Source of the DNA: Flavobacterium cupreum
GTDB taxonomy: Bacteria > Bacteroidota > Bacteroidia > Flavobacteriales > Flavobacteriaceae
Length of the DNA stretch: 64,000 bases
Reading direction: 5' to 3'
Assembly (NCBI RefSeq): GCF_003996965.1
Contig: NZ_QWDM01000001.1
Location: 1 to 64,000, forward strand
The translations under genes were made by a program, and so were the position numbers. A model generated the notes under the pieces. It ran no database searches. It was not told the origin of the DNA and saw only the letters and a program-made list of their open reading frames with translations. Position 1 is the stretch's first letter, and every line of letters starts with the position of its first letter. This document shows, one piece after another, positions 32,526-40,522 of the stretch.

Positions 32526-34217
32526 TTAATAACCAGGATTTTGTTTGTATAATCCCTGACTGAAATTAATTTGTTTCAACGGAATTGGACAATATTCTTC
32601 TTTATGCGCATCAAAAAATGCATCCTGGTAATAGGTGCGTTTTGTTTTCTCTTCAGCGTAAAAATCATTCATCACCTGATCTGTAACACCCCATCGAACA
32701 AGGTCAAAAAAGCGGTTTCCTTCCATAGCCAATTCTAAACGACGTTCGAAACGCATTGCTTTTCGGGCAAAATCCTGTGTCCAGCTGCAATTAACCCCAT
32801 CTTCGTACGTATTGATTTTAAAATTGTTTACATACGGAAGTCTTCCTGTACTTTGGGCTGCTCTTTCTCTAATCTGATTGATTAATGGCAAAGCTTCGGC
32901 TTGTCTTCCTAATTCAATCAAAGCTTCGGCACGCATTAAAATCACATCGGCATAACGAATCTGAATTCTGTTTTTTGAATTTCCGTAAAACGGATCAATG
33001 TTTACCACACAGCTGCAGTTTGGCGCCACATTTTCTTTTAATGAAGCAAAATAACCGTAAGTTCCCGGAGATCTCACCCAGGCCTCCACATATAGAAATT
33101 CAGGATCATATTTGTAAGGCAGTCCCGGCATGGCAACGGTATGGTACAATCTTGGATCAACGGTATTGGCATCTATATTTTTATAATCAAAATCCTCGTT
33201 ATTATAGGTGTCAAATTCCGGTAACCCATTTGTACCTGTTTTAAAAGCATTTACTAAATTTTGACTTGGTTTGTGAAAATCACAGCATCCTAAACCTTGT
33301 GGAGTTGACAATACATCTGAGAAATTTAATCTTCCGTATAAAGTTCCATCGTTGTCTGAGAACCGAATCGAGAAAATAGATTCGGGTCCGTTTTCAAAAG
33401 TTCCCGGTAAAAAGTTAGTGGCAAAATCAGGCTCCAGACTAGCTTTTCCGATTAATTTGTCTGTCGCTGCAATTACTTCCTGTAAATGCTGCTGATTGAT
33501 TCCTGTAACCTTATAAGTTTCATCTTGCGTATAAGCCTGATACAAACGGGTTTTTGCCAGATAAGCATAGGCTGCTTTTTGAGTAGCACGTCCAACCTGC
33601 GGCTGAGTTTCCGGTAAACCATCGGCAGCAGCCTGAAAATCCCCGGCAATTTTGTTCCAAAGATCTTCGTTAGAAAATGCTTTATTGGAGATTGTTTTAT
33701 ACTGTTCTACCGGAATGTCTTCTGTGATATAAGGAACATCTCTGAACATAATTTTCAGCATGAAATAAAAATGTCCTCTTAAAAATCGCATTTCAGCCAT
33801 ACGTCTTTTCTTAAGCGGATAATCGGCTTCTGAAATTTGCCCCAATGCTTTCAATGCTTTATTCGCCCTTGAAACGCCCACATAGCTGATGTACCAGAAA
33901 TTATCCAGTTCTCCGAAATCAGGCCTGATATTATTGGAAACCTCAAAAAAGTGAAAATCCTGAATGTCGTTGGTACCGCTTCCGCCTTTATAAGCATCAT
34001 CTGAACGAACATTCCCAAATGGCCATAAACTGTAAGGTGAATCATAGTGGTCGTTTCCTAATTGTGCATAGGCCGCATTCATAAATCCTTCAACTGACTC
34101 AGGGGTCACAATATCTTCTTCAGATAAAACTCCGCGAGGATTTTCTTCAAGAAAATCAGAGCAGGAACCAAAGATTCCCATTGCTACAAATCCTGCTATA
34201 TATAGTATTTTTTTCAT
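32526..34217 (-). CDS. susD: SusD/RagB-family outer-membrane lipoprotein
   Basis: A 563-aa lipoprotein (lipobox FGSCSDF, Cys19) of the SusD family, with the usual TPR-rich fold: RMAEMRFLRGHFYFML, KAAYAYLAKTRLYQAYT and a C-terminal RFERRLELAMEGNRFFDLVRWG. It caps the SusC channel and binds the glycan. It is encoded 17 bp after the SusC gene. Ligand specificity cannot be read directly; gene context indicates fructan or levan oligosaccharides. Confidence 0.95.
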   Translation of the reverse strand: MKKILYIAGFVAMGIFGSCSDFLEENPRGVLSEEDIVTPESVEGFMNAAYAQLGNDHYDSPYSLWPFGNVRSDDAYKGGSGTNDIQDFHFFEVSNNIRPDFGELDNFWYISYVGVSRANKALKALGQISEADYPLKKRRMAEMRFLRGHFYFMLKIMFRDVPYITEDIPVEQYKTISNKAFSNEDLWNKIAGDFQAAADGLPETQPQVGRATQKAAYAYLAKTRLYQAYTQDETYKVTGINQQHLQEVIAATDKLIGKASLEPDFATNFLPGTFENGPESIFSIRFSDNDGTLYGRLNFSDVLSTPQGLGCCDFHKPSQNLVNAFKTGTNGLPEFDTYNNEDFDYKNIDANTVDPRLYHTVAMPGLPYKYDPEFLYVEAWVRSPGTYGYFASLKENVAPNCSCVVNIDPFYGNSKNRIQIRYADVILMRAEALIELGRQAEALPLINQIRERAAQSTGRLPYVNNFKINTYEDGVNCSWTQDFARKAMRFERRLELAMEGNRFFDLVRWGVTDQVMNDFYAEEKTKRTYYQDAFFDAHKEEYCPIPLKQINFSQGLYKQNPGY

Positions 34218-34234
34218 TTTTTTTGATTTAATCT

Positions 34235-37200
34235 TTATAAAGTAAAATTAAGACCAGCCGTAAAAGTCGTCGGCTGCGGGTATCCAAATCCTGCATTTTC
34301 AGGATCTACACCAGTAAAACTTTTTGCATCAATAATCAATAAGTTTTGTCCGCTGATGTATAATCTAAAGCTTTCCAAATTGATTTTTTTCAATAAATTC
34401 TTTGGCAAACTGTATCCCAGCTGCAAGACACGCAGTTTAAGATAGTCGCCATTTTCTACATAATACGTTGAAAATCTTGACTCTCCATTCTTATCAACTG
34501 TCGTTAAAGCCGGAATAGTGGAATTTGGATTATCTAAAGACCACGCGTTTAATAATCGTGTTCCTTTGTTTGAACCGATGTCATCCACACTCCAGAAATC
34601 GGTTTGATATTTGGTATTATTAATCACGTCAACATCACTTGCTCCTTCCCAGAAAGTAGTGAAATCCCAATTTTTATATCCTAAACCTAAATTAAATCCG
34701 TAAGTCAATCCCGGATTTGGATTTCCTATCCAGGTACGATCTTTAAGATCCGGAGTAATCACTCCGTCTCCGTTTAAATCTTTGTAACGAATACGTCCAA
34801 GGCCTTTTCCTTCCTGAATAGGCGAATTGTCTACTTCTTCCTGAGTTTTAAATAAACCATCAGCAACGTAACCGTACATAGAGTTAATTGGACGTCCCAG
34901 AATATTATCATTTAATCCGTCTCCCCCATAATTATTTATTACTTCAGCTGGTAATTTTGTGATCTTATTCTTGTTTGCCGAAATATTTCCGGAGATATCA
35001 TATTTCAGTCCAAATGAAGTTTCATCGTGATATCCCAGAGTTATTTCCCATCCTTTATTTTCCATCGATGCTCCGTTTACCCAGCGATCTCCACCTTCTC
35101 CAATTACGGCTAAATAAGGCGGTAAAACCAGAATATCTTCTGTTTGCTTGATATAATAATCAACAGAACCGCTTAATTTTTGCCTGAATAATCCGAAATC
35201 CAGACCAATATTAGTTTGAGTCGTGGTTTCCCATTTCAAATCATCATTTTTGGATTGGGTTGCGATGAAACCTGATGGGAGTAATCCGTTTCCGTTTCCT
35301 GCAATGTCGTACGCTGTTCCGTAAGAAGTTGCCCAGGTCGGGCTTCCTCCTGCATAACTGGCCAAATACAAACTGTAAACAGCTGTATTGCTGATTTCCT
35401 GATTTCCGGTCTGTCCCCATCCTGCCCTTAATTTTAAATCAGAAAAAACAGGTGCACTATCTTTAATAAAATTTTCATTAGAAATTCTCCATCCTGCTGA
35501 AACTGCCGGAAAGGTCCCGAATTGATTGTTTTTACCAAAACGAGAAGAACCATCACGGCGAATTGTAGCCGAAACTAAATAACGGTTATCGAATTCATAA
35601 TCTGCTTTTCCAAAATAAGACAGCAGTGAATATACTGTTGAAGTACCACTTGTAAACGATTCTCCTGTTCCTGCATCAGGATACATATAGTCAGGCGTTT
35701 CGATCAAAAAATCATTTTTACGTAAAGTTGTGGTCTCAAAAGTATCTTTATACATCTCGGTTCCTGCCATTAAATTCAAATTGCTTTTTCCGAAATTCAA
35801 ACTATAAATAGCCGTATTGGTCCAGGTCCATTTATCACTTACGGACTGATCTATTGTAACCGATGTCTGATCGTTTTGCAAATAACCGGACTGGTAACTT
35901 CTTTGCAGCGTACGCTTTTTATAAAACCCGTAATCGATACCAAAACTGCTTTTGATATGAAGGTTTTTAATAAGCTCCAAATCGGCATACATATTTCCGA
36001 AAAGACGTAAATAATTATACTTATTGTCTTTGTTATATTCTAAAAGACGAACCGGGTTTTGTCTGTCATTCATTCCGCCAACTGGTCCTCCCCATCCTTT
36101 TCCGTCAACCGTACGTACCGGAATAATCGGCAAAGCACGGAGTGCCGGATCTAAAACGCCCGGATCTGTCACTTCATTGGTACGATTGAAACTAAAGTTT
36201 TCCCCAATAACCAGTTTACCGCCAAAATACTTATAAGAACTATTCATTCGGGCAGAAATTCTTTCAAAATCAGTTGTTTTTACAACACCTTCATTTCCAT
36301 AATATCCCATAGAAAAAACGTAGCTTCCTTTGTCTGATGCATTAGAAACGGATAAATCATACGACTTTGCGACTCCGGTTTGCGAAATTGCATTGTACCA
36401 ATCGGTATTCGATGCTTTCAAAGTCTGAGCAGCATCTAAATATTCAGGAACCAAAACTTTGTTTAATTGTGGTTTGTTGTTAGTAACAGACCAGTCAAAT
36501 TGGTAACGTAAATTATTGTTATTCGGATTTAATCCGTCGTTGATATTTGCCTGCCATAAAGCCTGGCCAAACTGATTGGCGTTTAACACCTCAAGCTTTC
36601 TTGAATAATCAGAGAAAGACGTATAAGTGCTAAAATTGATTCTCATTTTACCTTCTTTTCCTTTTTTGGTTGTAATGATAATTACTCCGTTTGAAGCACG
36701 GGAACCGTAAATACTCGCCGAAGAAGCATCTTTTAAAACCTGAATGGTTTCAATATCATTCGGGTTCAGTTCATGCATTCCTGATTTAGTCGGCATTCCG
36801 TCAATCACATAAAGAGGATCCGTGTTGTTTAAAGTTCCGACACCGCGAATGACCACTTTGGTATTAGAACCGCTTGGAGATCCGTCAGAAGATACTTTTA
36901 CCCCCGCTACCCTTCCCTGCAGCGCTTTAATCGGATTTGGTTCTGTCTGTTTCATGACTTCCTTCACGTTTACAACAGCAACTGCACCTGTAATATCCGT
37001 TTTCTTTTGTTTGGAATATCCTGTTACGACAACTTCATTAAGTTGGTTGTTGTCTACTTTTAAAGTTACGCTTACTGTTTTTTGCCCTTTTACGGAAATG
37101 GATTGTGGTGCATATCCGATAAAAGAAACAACAATTACAGCATCTGAATTTATATTCCCGAACGAAAAATTCCCGTCAAAATCTGTTACGGTACTGGTAT

Positions 37201-37345
37201 TTGTACCCGAAATCAGTATAGTGGCTCCCGGAAGCGGCATTCCGTCATCTGACGAAATTACTGTTCCTTTAATCCCGCTTTCCTGCGCTGTCATCATCAG
37301 CATTGGAAAGAAGAAAAACAGAAAATAAATAATTTTACTTTTCAT
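34235..37345 (-). CDS. susC: SusC/RagA-family TonB-dependent outer-membrane transporter
   Basis: A 1036-aa transporter with signal peptide, an N-terminal carboxypeptidase-regulatory-like domain (GIKGTVISSDDGMPLPGATI, about 23-100), the plug (VVTGYSKQKKTDITGAV, RVAGVKVSSDGSPSG, IRGVGTLNNTDPLYVIDG) and a 22-strand barrel ending in FTAGLNFTL. With SusD it imports oligosaccharides using TonB energy. The SusC-specific motif DASSASIYGSRASNGVI is present. It is the third gene of the operon, 18 bp after the first GH32 gene. Confidence 0.96.
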   Translation of the reverse strand: MKSKIIYFLFFFFPMLMMTAQESGIKGTVISSDDGMPLPGATILISGTNTSTVTDFDGNFSFGNINSDAVIVVSFIGYAPQSISVKGQKTVSVTLKVDNNQLNEVVVTGYSKQKKTDITGAVAVVNVKEVMKQTEPNPIKALQGRVAGVKVSSDGSPSGSNTKVVIRGVGTLNNTDPLYVIDGMPTKSGMHELNPNDIETIQVLKDASSASIYGSRASNGVIIITTKKGKEGKMRINFSTYTSFSDYSRKLEVLNANQFGQALWQANINDGLNPNNNNLRYQFDWSVTNNKPQLNKVLVPEYLDAAQTLKASNTDWYNAISQTGVAKSYDLSVSNASDKGSYVFSMGYYGNEGVVKTTDFERISARMNSSYKYFGGKLVIGENFSFNRTNEVTDPGVLDPALRALPIIPVRTVDGKGWGGPVGGMNDRQNPVRLLEYNKDNKYNYLRLFGNMYADLELIKNLHIKSSFGIDYGFYKKRTLQRSYQSGYLQNDQTSVTIDQSVSDKWTWTNTAIYSLNFGKSNLNLMAGTEMYKDTFETTTLRKNDFLIETPDYMYPDAGTGESFTSGTSTVYSLLSYFGKADYEFDNRYLVSATIRRDGSSRFGKNNQFGTFPAVSAGWRISNENFIKDSAPVFSDLKLRAGWGQTGNQEISNTAVYSLYLASYAGGSPTWATSYGTAYDIAGNGNGLLPSGFIATQSKNDDLKWETTTQTNIGLDFGLFRQKLSGSVDYYIKQTEDILVLPPYLAVIGEGGDRWVNGASMENKGWEITLGYHDETSFGLKYDISGNISANKNKITKLPAEVINNYGGDGLNDNILGRPINSMYGYVADGLFKTQEEVDNSPIQEGKGLGRIRYKDLNGDGVITPDLKDRTWIGNPNPGLTYGFNLGLGYKNWDFTTFWEGASDVDVINNTKYQTDFWSVDDIGSNKGTRLLNAWSLDNPNSTIPALTTVDKNGESRFSTYYVENGDYLKLRVLQLGYSLPKNLLKKINLESFRLYISGQNLLIIDAKSFTGVDPENAGFGYPQPTTFTAGLNFTL

Positions 37346-37363
37346 GAGGTTAGTGGTTTTTAG

Positions 37364-38971
37364 TTAGTTTATATTTAATTGGTTAATTACGAGGTCGCTC
37401 AGCTCCACTCCTTCGTTTGAAGAAACTGACAGAGACGTAAATGGCTGGTTTGTGAAAAAGATTTCGGTGATTACTTTTTCGCCATTATTGTAAAATAGTT
37501 CAATAGAGGTTTTGTCTAAAATGATTTTAAAAACACCTTCTTTTTGATTTCCTTCTAAAGCCGCTTTGGTAATTGTGGAAGCGAATTTTTCTGAGAAATC
37601 GTTTTTTCCTGCCTTCGAACGATCCAGAAATAAATAATGATCTGAATTATTTAATCCGAAAGTCAAAGATTCTCCAATTGCGTTTGAAAGCGTAAAAGTG
37701 TACGTATCCGGTTTTAAGTTTTTTAAATTAAAATTGACAATGGCCTGAGTCAAATCGATTTTTCCTGCTTCAACAATTGAAAGTTTTCCTTTTCCTTTCA
37801 GGCTTTTTTCCTTGATTGTTTTAGAAACATATTTGTTGATTTCTTTTACAGGATTACTGATCAGACTGTAGTCATTTCCTTTTTTGATCAACTGAATTTC
37901 GCGGGCAATTGTAGTGCTGCTTCTCCATGCAAATGTTGGAACATCCTGCGCGTACTCCCAGTTTGACATCCACCCGATAAATAATCGACGACCGTCTGCA
38001 ACCGGAACATTATTCCAGGTTACGCCGGCATAATTGTCTTTTCCGTAATCAATCCAAACTGCTTTTTCCCGTGCTGTTCTTTTGGCAAAATTGGATTCCA
38101 AAGTAAAAGTCGTTCCATCAAAATCTCCAATAAAATATTGCGTTCCGGAACCTCCGTTAGCGCCGCCGGGATTTAAACTCTGTATTAAAACCCATTTGGT
38201 TTCATTTGTACCTTTAACTTTTATCGGAAAGAAGTCCGGACATTCCCAAACACCTCCGTGAGCTCCGATATTTTTTCCGAAATCAGAAAGATATTCCCAG
38301 TTTTTAAGATCTTTTGATTTGTAAAACTGAGACCGGTCCTGAGCTGCCAAAACTAATATCCATTGCTTACGCGTTTCATCCCAGGTTGCTTTTGGATCGC
38401 GAAAATCACGAATTCCGGGGTTTTTCACGACAGGATTTCCTTCCTTAAATTTCTGCCATGTAAAACCATTGTCATTGGAATAAGCAATATCCTGCTGCTC
38501 CACATCGATTTTGTTTTCTTTTTCTTTAGTCATATCATGCAGCGTATAAATCGCCACAATTGGGGCCGTTTTGCCAGTACCTAAACCTGACGTATTGTTT
38601 ATATCAACAACAGCACTTCCTGAAAAAATATATTTGTCGTTGTCCGGATAAATCGCAATAGGCTGCTCTTCCCATTTCACTAAGTCTTTACTAGTTGCAT
38701 GTCCCCAATGCATTGGTCCCCATTTATTTCCGTCAGGATAATACTGATAGAACAAATGATAGTAACCATTGGCATAAAACATTCCGTTTGGATCGTTCAT
38801 CCATCCTTTTTTGGGTGTAAAATGAAAGTTAGGACGGTACATTTTTTCTTCTGCAGAAGCTGAAACTGCAGCTTCTGTTTTTTGAGCCACAGCCAGATAT
38901 GGTTTACAGCCAGCTATTGAAAGTACGAGTGCACTATAAAATGTCAGCGATAGATGTTTCTTTGATTTCAT
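37364..38971 (-). CDS. GH32 fructan beta-fructosidase (exo-levanase/inulinase-like), lipoprotein
   Basis: A 535-aa enzyme with a lipobox (SIAGCKP, Cys22) and canonical GH32 catalytic residues: nucleophile Asp60 in WMNDPNG, Arg191-Asp192 in FRDP and acid/base Glu243 in WECPDFFP. It has a five-bladed propeller and a C-terminal beta-sandwich. It should release fructose from the ends of levan or inulin oligosaccharides in the periplasm or at the surface. Its start lies 38 bp inside the end of the MFS gene, so translation is coupled. Confidence 0.92.
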   Translation of the reverse strand: MKSKKHLSLTFYSALVLSIAGCKPYLAVAQKTEAAVSASAEEKMYRPNFHFTPKKGWMNDPNGMFYANGYYHLFYQYYPDGNKWGPMHWGHATSKDLVKWEEQPIAIYPDNDKYIFSGSAVVDINNTSGLGTGKTAPIVAIYTLHDMTKEKENKIDVEQQDIAYSNDNGFTWQKFKEGNPVVKNPGIRDFRDPKATWDETRKQWILVLAAQDRSQFYKSKDLKNWEYLSDFGKNIGAHGGVWECPDFFPIKVKGTNETKWVLIQSLNPGGANGGSGTQYFIGDFDGTTFTLESNFAKRTAREKAVWIDYGKDNYAGVTWNNVPVADGRRLFIGWMSNWEYAQDVPTFAWRSSTTIAREIQLIKKGNDYSLISNPVKEINKYVSKTIKEKSLKGKGKLSIVEAGKIDLTQAIVNFNLKNLKPDTYTFTLSNAIGESLTFGLNNSDHYLFLDRSKAGKNDFSEKFASTITKAALEGNQKEGVFKIILDKTSIELFYNNGEKVITEIFFTNQPFTSLSVSSNEGVELSDLVINQLNIN

Positions 38972-40292
38972 TTTTTTTGATATTTTTTTTGGTTAGGTTT
39001 TCACTTAATACTTCTAAGGATATTTCCTTAGTTTCCGGCATTATAAAAATGACAAACAGTAGCTGCAATACCATCATGAGTGTAAAAATTAAGAATACGA
39101 CTTCCGGACCAATTTCTGAAAACAGCATCGGAATTAAAGAGGGGATAATTGCTGCCAAAACCCAATGTACCGAACTTCCAAAAGCCTGACCCGATGCACG
39201 AATGTGATTTGGGAAAATTTCTGAAATAAAAACCCAGATCACTGCTCCCTGGCCAATGGCGTGAGAAGCGATAAATAAGAAAAGGAAAATGGGTACCGAT
39301 AATCCTCCCCAATTGAAATAAAAGGCTGCCGAGACTAATCCCAAGGAAATAATATATCCAACAGAACCGATGTACATTAACAGCTTTCTTCCTAATTTGT
39401 CAATTAATGCTACTCCGATTAAGGTAAAGATAAGATTCGTAATCCCGATTCCGATACTGCTCAACAAAGCTGTGTTTTGTCCTAAACCTGCCTCTTCAAA
39501 AATTCTTGGCGCATAATATAAAAAGGCATTGATTCCTGAAAACTGATTAAAAAAGGCAATTAAAAACGCGAGCATTAAAGGGAAACGGTATTTTTTCATG
39601 AAGATATTTTCATGTTTCGTTATTCCGTTTTCTCTTGAATCATCCATAATATCGGAAAGACTGGCTGTCGGATCGATTTTGAACAATACTTTACGTGCCT
39701 CTTCATCTCTGTTTTTAGACAATAACCATCTTGGGCTCTCCGGAATTGTAAGTATAAAAAGAAGATAAATAAAAGATGGAATAGCCTGCACTCCTACCAT
39801 CCAACGCCAGGCATTTTCTCCAATATCTTTTAAAAAGTAGTTGGATATAAAGGCAATTAGAATTCCCAATACAATATTAAATTGGTACAAGGCTACTAAT
39901 CTTCCGCGTTTGTCAGCCGGAGCAATTTCAGAAACATAGGCCGGAGCAGCAATGGTTGAAGCACCAACACCTAAACCTCCAATAAATCTGAAAGCAGCAA
40001 ATACAAAGGGGTCATTTGCAAAAGCAGCACCTACAGCTGAAATGAAATATAAGATCCCAATCCAGAATAGTGTTTTTTTACGACCTATCTTATTGGTCGG
40101 GATTCCTCCAAAAATAGCACCTACAACAGTGCCCCACAGTGCCATTGCCATAACAACAGATCCGTGAAAAGCATCAGATGAATGCCAGAGAAGCTGCAAT
40201 TGTTTATCAGCTCCAGAAATAACCACGGTATCAAAACCGAATAGAAAACCTGCCAGTGCAGCAGTAACAGACCAAATCAATATCTTGTTCAT
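38934..40292 (-). CDS. MFS sugar-porter family transporter, probable fructose permease
   Basis: A 452-aa inner-membrane protein with twelve predicted helices and sugar-porter signatures: GRKKTLFWIG after helix 2, PAYVSEIAPADKRGRLVALYQ after helix 4/5, PESPRWL at the end of the N-half and DKLGRK after helix 8. It should import fructose produced by the GH32 enzymes. It is the first gene of the seven-gene operon, and its end overlaps the GH32 start. Upstream lie the putative sensor-binding elements at 40431-40518. Confidence 0.92.
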   Translation of the reverse strand: MNKILIWSVTAALAGFLFGFDTVVISGADKQLQLLWHSSDAFHGSVVMAMALWGTVVGAIFGGIPTNKIGRKKTLFWIGILYFISAVGAAFANDPFVFAAFRFIGGLGVGASTIAAPAYVSEIAPADKRGRLVALYQFNIVLGILIAFISNYFLKDIGENAWRWMVGVQAIPSFIYLLFILTIPESPRWLLSKNRDEEARKVLFKIDPTASLSDIMDDSRENGITKHENIFMKKYRFPLMLAFLIAFFNQFSGINAFLYYAPRIFEEAGLGQNTALLSSIGIGITNLIFTLIGVALIDKLGRKLLMYIGSVGYIISLGLVSAAFYFNWGGLSVPIFLFLFIASHAIGQGAVIWVFISEIFPNHIRASGQAFGSSVHWVLAAIIPSLIPMLFSEIGPEVVFLIFTLMMVLQLLFVIFIMPETKEISLEVLSENLTKKNIKKNEIKETSIADIL

Positions 40293-40430
40293 TGTAGATG
40301 TATTAAAAACTTATCGCTAAGATATCCGCAAAAAAAACAACTTATTTTTAATGATGTTACAATTTAATTCTATAAATATTGATAGTTTGACATTTAAACA
40401 ACAAAAGCTTTATTTACAAGGCTTTAGGCA

Positions 40431-40440
40431 GTTTAAAATT
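40431..40440 (-). promoter_or_regulatory. GTTTAAAATT element, proximal copy
   Basis: CAGTTTAAAATT, with core at 40431-40440, repeats exactly 50 bp away inside the inverted repeat at 40480-40518. The pair are direct repeats spaced five helical turns apart, a layout compatible with AraC-type DNA-binding domains of the hybrid sensor. Inferred operator of the fructan operon. Confidence 0.45.
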
Positions 40441-40479
40441 TATTTACGAAAACCGTGTAGTTTCGATTTTGTTACATCA

Positions 40480-40518
40480 GGTTTAAAATTGATACCTGAT
40501 TTGTATCAATTTTAAACC
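40480..40518 (-). promoter_or_regulatory. Perfect 16-bp inverted repeat between the hybrid sensor and the fructan operon
   Basis: GGTTTAAAATTGATAC (40480-40495) and GTATCAATTTTAAACC (40503-40518) are perfect complements with a 7-nt loop. It starts 5 bp past the sensor stop. There is no T tract on either side, so a simple intrinsic terminator is doubtful. The left arm includes the second GTTTAAAATT copy, so it may be an operator, a terminator or both. Confidence 0.55.
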
Positions 40519-40522
40519 AATA

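Noticed and set aside
36822..37328. Plus-strand reading frame of 168 codons opposite susC
   Set aside because: Antisense to the conserved SusC N-terminus; codon pattern is explained by the real gene.
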